Assembly (NCBI GenBank): GCA_033977485.1
Contig: CM066988.1
Coordinates: 3,804,501-3,868,500, forward strand
Direction of reading: 5' to 3'
DNA: 64,000 bases
Source: Hydrangea macrophylla
Lineage: Eukaryota; Streptophyta; Magnoliopsida; Cornales; Hydrangeaceae
Shown here: positions 34,808-46,124 of the stretch, piece by piece
How positions within the stretch are numbered: the first letter of the stretch is position 1
How the letters are laid out: the number at the start of each line of letters is the position of its first letter
Program-made: the position numbers and the translations under genes
Notes under the pieces: model-generated
What the model was told of the DNA's origin: nothing
Seen by the model: the letters and a program-made list of their open reading frames with translations, nothing else
Database searches by the model: none

Positions 34808-36640
34808 TGTAATACCCATACCCGGAAAAATGTAGTAATATTTATTTCTCATGCATTAATTGGAATAATTAATTGCATGTGCTGATTTGGGTGAGTTTCA
34901 GTCACCCTGATGTGATAAGTGCTTGATAAATAGCACAGTTTGACAGATATGGAAGTGGGACCCACGGGAGGTCCAGATTAAATAAATTACATTTAGTTGC
35001 ATTTATATGATTAAATTAATATTTGTTAAAGTGTTTTAATATTTTATTGTTAGTTGTACCCTTTTATGGTACCAGTTTGGATACCAATGTGAGAGCGAAC
35101 AGGGATATGATTCATAACTAGTAGGTTAATTAGCAACTTCATAAATTATTTGGGACAACATTTGGGACCCACACGTGACATAGACGCATACCCACTTAGA
35201 TATTGGGTAGTTAATATAAAGTTTAGGGGGTCTCATAATAAGCTTTAGAAGTTTTGGGGATGTAAACGCGATTATGACTTAAGAGTCATAACTTTATAAG
35301 TCTGGACAAGGCACGTGGTGTCTTCATCTTCATTTCACAAAACAACAAAAAAAAAAAAAAAAACAAAGCAAAGAGTTACAGAGAGTTGGGAGGTAGAGAG
35401 AAAAGTTTTACATTGTCGTTCCGTCGCCGTTTCTTAGTCATTCGATCTCTATTTCAAGAACCGAAGCCATATTCAGACTTGTGGAGGTGAGAGGATTATT
35501 TCTCTATCTTTCTTTTTCAATTTTGGTAATGTTTTTCTATAACCCATTTTAAGGGGTGATACATATATGTGATATATATATGTAGGGTTATCATTGGAAT
35601 CATTATGAGCTAGTTTTGCGAAGAAATTTGGGAATTCTAGGCTTATTTTGGACCTATTTGTGAGATGAGTGTCCTAATCTCAAAATTAGATGTTCAATGT
35701 CTTTTAATTGTTATTAAATGCTTAGAATGCTTAATTTATGATTAAGTAGAAAAGTATGTGATTATTTATTATTTAACGTGTCTGAAATGTTGAAATTGTC
35801 ATGTTGACATGTTGAGCTGCTTATATGCTTATTTGGGTCAAAGTGTCTCAAGTAATAATCACAATTATTTAGCTCGTATATAAGGAACGCCATTCCTCAG
35901 AGAAAAGGGGGATGATGATGAAGTCCTCAGTGAAAAGGGAACGGTGGTAACGACCACAACGAACTGACTTCGGTCACTTGAGAGTGTGTGATATCGCTTT
36001 TAAAGCGACGACAAAGTGAGAATGACCCGGAATCAGGGGTCCAGAACGATGGTGATTGATTACTTGACATGCCTGCGACCATTTTTTTTGTGAATGTTTA
36101 ATTGGTGTTATGAATAATTAAATACTCCAATTGCATGATTAATACCACGTACTCACTAAGCGAAAGCTTATTCGATTTTGTGGCTATTGACCACGAAAGT
36201 TCAGATGAACATCACAGTGAGAAGCATTGAACCACAGGGTTTTGGAAAACTTGAGAGTATGTTTCTTTTGTTGTATATGTTAATACGTTGTTTGTGGGTG
36301 TACTCATTTGGGTTGGGAGTTGGTGTAGAAATTTGATCTGCAGAATTTGCAGGTCTATTTTTAGCCTATTGACTTTTACGGAAACAGACATAACTCTTTC
36401 TAGAAAATTTGGATTCGCGCGTCGTTTTTTGCGTTGGAACCGAGACTCAAAGGGCTATCTTTTGATGTAAAATTTTACTATATTTTCTGAATGTCTATTT
36501 TACCCTTGGGCTGGTTTAAGCTAGCGAATTCCTTTTACTATGTTTAACTCTTATGTTACCATTACTAAGGGGTGTTTTTGGCTTTGGGTAATTCCTTGTT
36601 ACACGGTCCTAATCCGCGTGTGGCTGGTTCGGGTGTGACA
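34808..36640 (+). repeat. 3' LTR of the Ty3/gypsy element
   Basis: Starts TGTAATACCC and ends GGGTGTGACA. 1833 bp against 1878 bp for the 5' LTR; the difference is mostly indels and simple-repeat length. Followed by GAATT. Confidence 0.93.
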
Positions 36641-36775
36641 GAATTGTTACACTTTTGGCGACGAAATTTGTATTTTTAGTGACGAAATATTTTCATTGGG
36701 AATTGTTACACCTTTGGCGACGAAATTTGGACTTTTAGTAACAAAATTATTTCATCGCTAAATGTAAAATTCATT
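36641..36775. repeat. Right part of the GACGAAA/TTTCGTC palindrome array
   Basis: TTGGCGACGAAATT and TTTTAGTGACGAAATATT units continue the array broken at 23787. Removing the gypsy element and one GAATT joins the two halves in register. Confidence 0.75.
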
Positions 36776-36989
36776 TTATTCATTTAAATCATTTTATTAT
36801 TTAAAAAGAGTAATGCTATGCTTGCAAAATTATGAATCTCAATGGTATGCTTCGAAAATTTTTATTAAAATTTAAAATCGATTTGCAAATTCTTCATCAA
36901 TTATCACATGTAGTTCCATGATGTATCATCTATAACTATCATAATGGGTGGTACAAATGTTGAGTCATTTGGAGCCAATTTGGGACTCA

Positions 36990-37420
36990 ATAATTGGTAC
37001 CACGTGGTATAACTAACAAAGCATTTGGGGAGCCAAATTTGAGATTCAAAATTTGGAAAATATGACATTACTGGGTTTTCAAATACTTTCTCAGTTGTTA
37101 ACATATTGCGATAGTGATATGTGGTGCCACATGGTATAACTGATAAAAGTGTTTGGAAAGTAGTTTAGAATTCAGAATTTGGAAACATGCAATTACTCGA
37201 TTTTCAAATGCTTTAAGTTGTACAACATACTGTGATAGTGATCAGTGGTACTACATGATATAACTGATAAAGCACTTGGGAAAGCCAATTTGGGGTTCAA
37301 AATTTGGAAAACACGACACTGTTTTGTTTTCAAATGCTTTGTCAGTTGTATTGCATATTGCGATAGACAATGTCAATATAGAACCACATATTGCGATAGA
37401 CATAACATTAATTGGTAAAC
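36990..37420. repeat. ~124-bp tandem repeat
   Basis: Units start with GGTACCACGTGGTATAAC (36997), GGTGCCACATGGTATAAC (about 37122) and GGTACTACATGATATAAC (about 37246). All include TTCAAATGCTTT- and GCGATAGTGAT-like phrases, with more degenerate copies to about 37920. Superfamily unknown. Confidence 0.7.
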
Positions 37421-37949
37421 ATTAATTATCGACAAAATGGTTTTATTAAACACGCATTTGGGAAACAATTTGGAACTGACAAAGCATTTGAAATTCATTT
37501 GTAGTGGACCCATTGAATTTTGATTGGAGGATGTTGAAGTGACTCCACAACAGTGACAGGCGGCCACATGATATTACTGATAAAATAATTGGAAACTGTT
37601 TTAGAATTTAGAATTTGGAACACATGTCGTTGCTTGGTTTTCATATGACTTAATTGCAGTTGTACCTCATACTATATAACCTCTATAAATTAATAACGTT
37701 GGAACCACCTAAACTCTATTAATTTAAAGATATCAATTTATAGATAAATTATCTTTCAAAATTTTTTTTTTGATAAATTACTAATTATTATTAAAAAGAG
37801 ATTATTAATTTATGTCTATTCAATATACATATACGCATTAGTCAGTGTCCAAATGTTTTTTTAGTTGTACCATATAGTATTATCATTGTGATCACTTATA
37901 CCATATGGTATAATTGAAAAAAAAGTAGAGAACTAATTTGAGAATACTC

Positions 37950-39230
37950 ATTTATATTTTAAAAAAATAAAAAATTGGCAAAGGCTTACTTTATGGGATT
38001 TTTTTAATTGGATGAGATCCGAAATCAACATTTAAAAAAAAAAAAAAAAAAAAAAGAAAGAGAGGATCATATCCAACTTGAAAATTTTAGTTTATGTCTA
38101 TTCAATATACATATACACATTGCTGAGGATTAAAATTGTTGGGCTCCACCGCTCAAGCACAAAAATAGTTGAAATTACAGATATGCAAGCACTTGATGGA
38201 ACTAAAACCGTTAGATCTTTAATCCACATGACTGTCTTTGCGATGAAAAAAAAATAAAAAATAAAAAATCAAAGGCCTCACACGACATCGTTTTACCTGG
38301 GTAGGGTAGGGATATAACCTAACCCTCCTCTCTTTTCCTTCTCACTGTGCCTCCATCGCTGTGCTCTGATCTTCCTCCCGTGACTGTGCTTTCATCTTGC
38401 ATCGTTTGGCTCGCTTCGACGTTTCACTTAGGTGCATCGTCTCTCTCACTCTTTGCCTCTCTATTTCTCCAATGTGTAATATGCTAAAAATATGTGTATT
38501 CATGTGCGTGTAATATATATATATATATATGTATATGTCTATCCAGATTCCCCCCATATATATTCGCACACAAGTACACATATATGCAGACAGCAGTACC
38601 AATCGGTATCATCAATATGGGTTTTTCTCAGTTGGGTTTGAAAATTTGAGGAAGAGTAATTCTAGAGTCACAAAATAGTATATAGTATATAGATGCTTAC
38701 AAGATGATGTGACACGCATCGTCACATGGTTGTCACATAAAATACCACGTCCTTTTGAGAGTATATCTTTTGAGGAAATCCAATCAGTGCATGTATCTAT
38801 AATAATAAAATATATATATATATATATATATGCAAGTAGTAATAATTTTAAGAGAACGGAAAAAGTTTTAATGTGATCACCTCCATGCGATCCCAAAACT
38901 GATAAAGATAGAATCCCTCTTTTGTACTTAAGGTAATTTACAAGGAACTTTTGTTCAATGGGCTGTGTTCAACTTTTTTTTTTTTTTGGTAAAAAACTGT
39001 TTATTTCTTTCATTCCAAAACTGTGTATGTATACTATCAATTGGTTGGACTTAAACTGTTTAATTGTACCACCACACATGGTAGGAATCAAACTGTTTAA
39101 TTGCACTACCATATATATGTTTGAATTCGGATTGGCTTGAATGTAAACAAACCTGACTTACTTCATTTAAGATTCTAGTACGAAGAATTCTAAATCAAAC
39201 TACTTTTTATTTTATTTATTTTTTATTAAA
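37950..39230. other. AT-rich region with microsatellites, no recognised gene
   Basis: Contains a poly-A run (38033-38053), (AT)n at 38512-38532 and 38810-38832, and short open frames without recognisable content. A CT-rich stretch at 38330-38470 resembles plant leader sequence, but no gene follows it. Confidence 0.5.
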
Positions 39231-39239
39231 AGGGGTTCG

Positions 39240-40809
39240 TTATGGAGAAGAAAGAGTTGGATGCAACATCTTCAAAGGCTCTAAGAAATTTACATCAAGG
39301 GTGTTAGGTCATTCATTGAGTTTGCATGTGATAATTTGGTTAATAATATTCTTATAAGATGTCCTTGTCGAGATTGTTTAAACTTCTTGCCACTTAAAAC
39401 TTCCAAGGATGTCGAAGATCACCTTATTATTAAAGGAATAATGGGGGGTTACACATAATTAATGGATACATCATGAGGAGGTACCTCAAACTACACATGA
39501 CGATATAGACAATGATGAGGATGGATTCGAGTATGGAATGGAATACAATGATGAGGAAGAAGGGGATGAGGTGGTTGATGCTATACGAGACGTAAAACTT
39601 TCGTTGAGAGTTCTATAGCAGATGACTTCAACAGTCACTTTGCTGATTCTGTTCATGATGACGATGAAGACAAATTTGATAAGCTTTTGAGAGAAGTGTA
39701 GAGTGCAGTCTATATACGAAGTGTTCAAAATTGTCATTTGTTGTGAAATTGTTTCATTTGAAGGTAATGAATCATTGGAGCGACAAAGCGTTTAAATCGT
39801 TGATTGACTTATTAAAGGATGCTTTTTCGGAAGGTGAAACGATTCCTCTAAGTCACACTACGAGGTCAAAATGATGTTGCAGGATCTTGGATTGGGTTAT
39901 GTCCCGATTAATGCATGTAAACATGATTGTGCACTATTTTAGAAGGAGAATGCAAATTTGGAGGAGTGTTCGGTATGCCACGAGTCCCGCTAGAAAATAA
40001 ATGATGGAAAAGGTAAGAAGATACCTCACAAGGTTCTACGTCACTTTCCGTTGAAGCCGAGATTCCAAAGGTTGTTTATGTAAAAAAAAATGGCTAAAGA
40101 TATGCGGTGGCATAAAGAAAAACGTGTCGATGATGACAACCTATTGAGACATCCGACCGACTCGAAAGCTTAAAAAGAGTTTGACAAGGCCTACCCACAA
40201 TTCTCAGATGATCCTCGTAGTGTAAGGCTTGATCTAGTAAGTAACGGTTTCAACCTATTTGGTAACATGTCCAGCTCCTACATTATGTGGCATGTGATAC
40301 TTGTGCCATAAAATTTGCTCCCTTGTAAATGTATGAAGGAACCTTTTTTTATGATGTCATTGCTTATACCTGGACCAACTGCACCCGAGAAGGACATCGA
40401 TGTGTATTTGCAACCACTGATTGATGAATTGAAAAAGTTGTGGGAGCATGGTGCACGGACATATGATGCCTATGTTGAGGAGAGTTTTCAGTTACATGCT
40501 GCTGTTGTATGGACTATAAATGACATTCCTACATATGCTAATTTGTATGAATGGAGCACTAAGGGTTACAAGTCGTGTCCTTCTTGCAATGAGGATATAT
40601 CATCAATGAAGTTGAGAGGTAAGATAGGTTATATGGAGCATCGTCGATTTTTGCCTCAGAATCATAGATGGCGAAGGAGCAAAAAGTTTGACGGTAAAAC
40701 GGAACATGGGTCAAACCCAAGGAGCGCTCTGGGGAAGAAATACTATGACAACTGCGTCATGTTCAAGATGTCAACTCTGGGAAGCATCCAATTGTTGGCG
40801 AGTGGGTGA
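39240..40809 (+). pseudogene. TNPD-type CACTA transposase (tnp2), left arm, broken
   Basis: The start region shows FIEFACDNLVNNILIRCPCR and VEDHLIIKGIMGGYT, the N-terminal transposase-associated zinc-binding pattern. Then MMLQDLGLGYVPINACKHDC and DDPRSVRLDLVSNGFN, and a clean 164-residue frame (40315-40809) with FMMSLLIPGPTAPEKDIDVY and YKSCPSCNED. These are the tnp2 core. Stops and frame changes separate the parts, for example TAG in place of Trp after CALF. Family role: excision of CACTA elements by TNPD-type transposase. This copy is not functional. The right arm repeats it from 39558 onward. Confidence 0.85.
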
Positions 40810-42534
40810 CTTTAGCAATAAATGAACATTTGATTGGTTAATATGCATGACTACTATGATTTTTTTGTGAATTGCAAGTTCAATAATGGCACTTGGAACA
40901 CGACGTTTCACTAAATCATTGCCATTATTGAGAGATGATTAACTTAGATGTTGTGGAGACGGGCCATTGGGGCAATCAGAGTCATCTTCACACCATGATT
41001 CCCATGTCTAGCATCAATCGATAGGCTAGGTGAGTGTACCATTAGAGCCTTCTACTCCTCATAACCTGCCATATGTTGGTTATGTTTATCCTGTTGTAAA
41101 TATAATGTTTAGAGATAACATAATGTCTTATACATGATCATTTGCTTTACAATTGTGCTTATTAATATTAAAGACTGTGTTTCTTTTGTTTGTTTATTAT
41201 ATGTTCTAACATGAGTGGTCGTGGGCCCACTAGAGGTAAGGGGCTGGATAAGTTGATACGACCTACCGACCACAAACTCAAAGTTGATATATATCTTATC
41301 TTGGGTAGACCAATCGACAAAATCTAGTCTGCCAAGCTCTCTAGTGAGATTGGCGTTTTTACCAGGGAAAACATTTCAAAGAAATACAACAAATTGAGTG
41401 AAATGCTTGAAACAGAGAAGGAGGAGTGATTCACCCCTTTGAATGTATATTAAATAGTGTTTGTTATTAAAGCTTTACATATACATATTTTAGACAATAA
41501 TAGGCGTGTATAACTTGCAGATGAGGATTGATGTGGATACAACTACATCTCATGCTAAGCGAACCTGCACTGATCTCATAATGGCACGTAGGAGGGGCAA
41601 CAACCACAAGCTGCATAAGTTGTTTCAAAAGTACCCCTTAGTGGATGAGGCACGTGCCCATTGGCCCATTATCTTGAATCAGGAAGAGTAGGATAATAAA
41701 TGCGACAATTTCTCATCGGAAGCCTTTAAGGTATAATTATAAGTTTAATTTTAAAATTTGAGAATGACATTAACCTTATAAAATTACTTCAAATTATTTA
41801 CTCTCGAATAAACGGTTTGAGACAAATAAGAAGAACAGAGTTGTCAGACTGTCACCCATTGTATGGGATCATGAGCATTTATGGCGGGTAAAGGAAAGAA
41901 GGCAAATATTAATATTTATACAAGTCATTAAATTAAGAATATTTCTTTGCGATTCTATTTAGTTTTTTTTTTATTGTAGGAAGAGTTTAGGAAGCGTATC
42001 GGCGCTATGAATAGTTTAAATGGTCACGCCACATAGATGTGAATGGTTGGTGTTGTAACCAGGCTAGGGTGATACATATAAGTTTCTAGTTATATCTTAT
42101 CAAACTTTTGTTTTGTTTTGGTAATGAATGCTTATATAAGTTTCCACATTCTATGTAGGATGAAATGGAGGTGAGGTTGAACCAGCTTGTATCTGAGGGA
42201 GGGATCGGTCCAACAGACGACGAGTCGCTGATTGTGTAATAGGGAAGAAGCCAGGTTATGTTAAGGGTCTTGGTCACGAGCCCAGCCAATGCCGTCACAC
42301 ACATCTCAAATAGTATCTAATTAATCTGATCCAGAGGTGACTTCCTTACGTGGTATTGTTGAGAGCCAGCAAGATACCATAAATCGAATGGCAACAGAAC
42401 ATGAGAGCCAGCAGGATACCATAAAACGGATGGCAGCAGAACGGGCGAAAATGATACAACAACTACTATCATCATCGAAGCAGAATTCATGGTTAGTTAA
42501 TTTAAGTTCAAAAATTAATCCTTGATTATTTTAC
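39558..42534 (+). repeat. Left arm of the 3-kb inverted repeat
   Basis: Begins AGAAGGGGATGAGGTGG and ends CTTGATTATTTTAC; the right arm mirrors both points. Arm length 2977 bp. Confidence 0.9.
41210..42310 (+). pseudogene. Ptta/En/Spm second transposon gene (TNPA-like), left arm, broken
   Basis: Opens MSGRGPTRGKGLDKLIRP near 41212; continues GVFTRENISKKYNKLSEM, a 61-residue frame (41506-41691) with CTDLIMARRRGNNHKL, VRLSPIVWDHEHLWRV near 41840-41890, and KPGYVKGLGH-like sequence near 42250. The order matches the plant Ptta/En/Spm transposase family (binding or accessory protein of CACTA elements). Interrupted by stops and at least two intron-like gaps. Confidence 0.65.
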
Positions 42535-42627
42535 CACCATCACCATTACCTCCACTACTGTCTGCCACCTTACTCCCATAAAACCACCACTAAACCACCT
42601 TCCAATCAGCACCCCAAACAGTCATTA
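42535..42627. other. 93-bp spacer at the centre of the inverted repeat
   Basis: C/A-rich sequence (CCACCATCACCATTACC and similar) that is unrelated to either arm. In RNA it would be the loop. Confidence 0.85.
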
Positions 42628-42807
42628 GTAAAATAATCAAGGAATAATTTTTAAACTTAAATGAACTAACCATGAATTTTGTTTCGATGATGATAGTAGT
42701 TGTTGTATCATTTCCTTCATTTCTGGATGTTCTGTTGCCATCCGTTTTATGGTATCCTATTGGCTCTCATGTTCTGTTGCCATCCGATTTATGGTATATT
42801 GTTGGCT

Positions 42808-43990
42808 CTAAAAAATGACACTTAATGAAGTCACCTCTGGATCAGGTCTGCTAGATACTATTTGAGATGTGTGTGACGGCGTTGGCTTGGGCCTGTGACC
42901 AAGACCCTTAACATAACCTGGCTTATTCCCCAACACACAATTAGTGGCCTCGTCCTCTATTGGGCGGGTCCCTCCCTCAGATACAAGCTGGTTCAACCTC
43001 ACCTTTATTTCATCCTACATAGAATGTGGAAACTTATATAAGCATTCATTACCAAAACAAAACACAAGTTTGATAAGATATGACTAGAAACTTTTATGTA
43101 TCAACCTAGCCTAGTCACAACACCATCCATTCACGTCTATATGGCGTGACCATTTAAACCATTCACAGCGGCCGATATAGGCTTACTAAACTCCTTTTCC
43201 TATAATAAAAAAAACTAAATAGAATTGCATAGAAATATTCTTAATTTAAAGACTTGTATAAATATTAATATTTACCTTCTTTGTTTTACCCGCCATAAAT
43301 GCTCGTGATCCCATACAATGGGTGACAGTCTGACAAGCTCTGTCCTTATTTGTCTCAGACTATTTCTTCGAGAGTAAATAATTTTGGAATAAGTTTATAA
43401 GGTTAAATGTCGTTCTCAAATTTTAAAATCAAACGTGTAATTGTACCTTAAAAGCTTCCGATGAGAAATAGTTGCATTTCTTATCCCATTCTTCCTGACT
43501 CGAGATAATGGGGCAATGAGCACGTGCCTCATCTACTGAGAGGTACTTTTGAAATAACTTGTGCAGTCAGTGGTTGTTGCCCCTCCTACGGGCCATTACT
43601 AGCTCAGTGCAGGTTCGCTTATCATAGGGTGTAGTTGTATCCACATCAATCCTCATCTGCAAGTTAAGAAAATCAAACATATAAAATGCAAAAGCTTACT
43701 ATTGTCTAAAATATGTATATGTAAAGCTTTAATAACAAACAATATTTAACATGCATTCAAACAGGTGAATAACTCCTTATCTGTTTCAGGCGCTTCACTT
43801 CATTTATTGCATTCCTTTGAAATGTTCTCCCTGGTAAGAACGCCAATCTCACTGGAGAGCTTGGCAGACTAGATTTCATCGATTGGTCTACCTAACACAG
43901 GATCTATATCAACTTTGAGTTTGTGGCCGGTAGCTCGTATCAGCTTATCTAGCCCATTAGCTCTAGCGGGTCACGACTACTTACGTTAGA
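42808..43990 (-). pseudogene. Ptta/TNPA-like gene, right arm, broken
   Basis: Reverse-strand counterpart of 41210-42310. The frame 42808-43002 reads RLNQLVSEGGTRPIEDE and KPGYVKGLGHRPKPTPSH, better preserved than in the left arm. Confidence 0.65.
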
Positions 43991-44344
43991 ACATATAAAG
44001 CAAATGAGCATGTATAAGACATTTTATCTCTAAACATTATATAGATAACAGAATAAACATTACCAATAGATGATGGGGTATGCAGAGGAAAAGGCTCTGA
44101 TGGTACACTCGCCTCGCCTTGCCTCGCCTATCGAGTGATGCTGGACAAGGGAATCATGGTGTGAAGATGACTCTGATTGCCCCAATGGTCCGTCTCCATA
44201 ACATCTAAGCTGATCATCTCTCAATTGTGGCAATGATTTAGTGAAATGTCATATTCCAGGTGCCATAGTTGAACCTGTAATTCACCAAAAAATCATAGTA
44301 GTCATGCGTATTATCCAATCGAATGTTCATTTATTGCTAAAGTC

Positions 44345-45606
44345 ACCTACTCGCCAACAACTGGATGCTTCCTATGGTTGACATCTTGAACATGACGTAG
44401 TTGTCATAGTATTTCTTCCTCATAGCTCCTTGGGTTTTAACCCATGTTTTGTCTTATCATCAAACTTTTTGTTCCTTCGCCAACTATGATTCTAAGGCAA
44501 AAATCAACGGTGCCCCATATAACTTATCTTACCTCTCAACTTCATTGATGATATATCCTCATTGCAAGAAGGACACTCCTTGTATCCCTTAGTGCTCCAT
44601 CAGACAAATTAGCATATGCAGGAAAGTCATTTATAGTCCACATAACAGCAACACGTAACTGAAAGCTCTTCTCAGCATAGGCATCATATGTCTGTGCACC
44701 ATGCTCCCACAACTCTTTCAATTCATCAATCAGTGGTTGCAGATACACATCAATGTCTTTCCCAGGTATAGTTGGTCCAGGTATAAGCAATGACATCATA
44801 AAAAATTGTTCCTTCATACATTTCCAAGGAGGCAAATTGTATGGCATAAGTATCACATGCCACATACTGTAGGAGCTGAACATGTTACCAAATAGGTTGA
44901 AACCGTCACTTGCTAGACCAAGCCTTACACTACGAGGATCATCTGAGAATTGTGGGTAAGTCTTGTCAAACTCTTTCTAAGCTTTTGAGTCGACCGGATG
45001 TCTCAATAGGCTGTCATCATCAACTTGTTTTTCTTTATGCCATCGCATATCTTCAACCATTTTTTTTTTATATATAAACAACCTTTGGCGTCTTGACTTC
45101 AACGAAAAGTGACGTAGAACTTTGTGAGGTATCTTCTTATCCTTTCCATCATTAATTTTCCAACAGGACTTGTGGCATACCGAACACTCCTCCAAATTTG
45201 CATTCTCCTTCCAGAATAGTGCGCAATCATGTTTACATGCATGAATCGGGACATAACCTAGTCCAAGATCCTGCAACATCATTTTGACCTCTTAGTGTGA
45301 CTTAGGAAGCATTTCACCTTCCGAAAAAGCATCCTTTAATAAGTCAATCAACGAATAAATGCTTTGTTACTCCAATGATTCATTGCCTTCAAATGAAATA
45401 ATTTCACAACAAATGACAATTTTGAATACTTCGTACAACCCGGATAGAGTACACTTTGCGCTTCTCTCAAAAGCTTATCAAATTTGTCTTCATCGTCATC
45501 ATGAACAGAATCAGCAAAGTGACTATTGAAGTCATCTGTGGTAGAACTCTCAACAAAAGTAGCCCGCCTTATGTCTCATTTAGCATCAACCACCTCATCC
45601 CCTTCT
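44345..45606 (-). pseudogene. TNPD-type transposase, right arm, truncated
   Basis: Two long frames, 44977-45282 (MMLQDLGLGYVPIHACKHDC, CSVCHKSCWKI) and 44542-44883 (FMMSLLIPGPTIPGKDIDVY). It lacks the N-terminal part present at 39240-39557. It keeps Trp codons where the left copy has stops, so it is the less decayed copy. A stop separates the two frames near 44976, and the frame changes after ANLSDGA near 44600. Confidence 0.85.
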
Positions 45607-46022
45607 GCAGGGGAATGGGTATATGCAGGGATTCATATCAGTTTGGCTTATGCAAGGGAATGGGTATTTAGGCAATTCTACAGAATCTACTGAAAGTGCT
45701 ACTAAAGCCCAGATCCGGTCGACCGGCCGAAAGCCCCTCTGAATTGGTTTTAAATTTTGGATTTCTACAACTTCTAACTTGATGAAAGGGTACCTCAAGA
45801 GTCCTATTATCCCACAAAAATACTACTTTTGATTTCCAAAGCTTGAAGGTATTTTAAAATGATTTTTCTTCCGGTTTTAACATGTACGTGTAGTCTTGAG
45901 GTAGCTTTGTCAAGTTTAATTTAATTCTAAACTTTGTTTTGGAACATAAATAAGTGATTAATTAAGCCTTCATGACATTGTTACACAGTCCTGGTCTGTC
46001 CATGGCGGGTTGGGATTTGACA
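45607..46022 (+). repeat. 3' end of a gypsy LTR abutting the inverted repeat
   Basis: Ends CATGGCGGGTTGGGATTTGACA, a relative of the Tekay-type LTR end at 36640. At its left edge GCAGGGGAATGGGTAT (45607-45622) and GCAAGGGAATGGGTAT (45652-45667) form a direct repeat, likely repair filler at the duplication breakpoint. Confidence 0.5.
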
Positions 46023-46124
46023 ACATGCCACATTGAAAAAGACGTGTCGGTTGGAGATGCTCTTAAAGGGCATGTTAGGGTATGAAGAAAACATGATCAT
46101 GTTCAAATCATTGTTTAAAATTTT

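Larger units (their letters stand above)
23788..36640 (+). mobile_element. Ty3/gypsy (Tekay/Del-like) LTR retrotransposon, 12.9 kb with two nested insertions
   Basis: LTRs 23788-25665 and 34808-36640, with the 5-bp target duplication GAATT at 23783-23787 and 36641-36645. Primer-binding site and polypurine tract are present. Gag, protease and reverse transcriptase traces are badly decayed. A Copia solo LTR (26183-27683) and a young gag-only element (28397-32032) sit inside. LTR pairs differ by many substitutions and indels, so this insertion is clearly older than the nested gag-only element. Confidence 0.93.
39240..45606. mobile_element. CACTA (En/Spm) transposon fragment duplicated in inverted orientation
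   Basis: Left arm 39558-42534 and right arm 42628-45606 are reverse complements around a 93-bp spacer. Both carry a TNPD-type and a Ptta/TNPA-type gene remnant. In a 54-bp stretch next to the spacer the arms differ at four sites. The left copy extends further 5' (from about 39240). No CACTA terminal repeat was seen at either end, so this is an internal fragment rearranged after insertion. Confidence 0.9.
42628..45606 (-). repeat. Right arm of the 3-kb inverted repeat
   Basis: Starts GTAAAATAATCAAGG, the reverse of the left arm end, and finishes CCTCATCCCCTTCT. Arm length 2979 bp. Confidence 0.9.
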
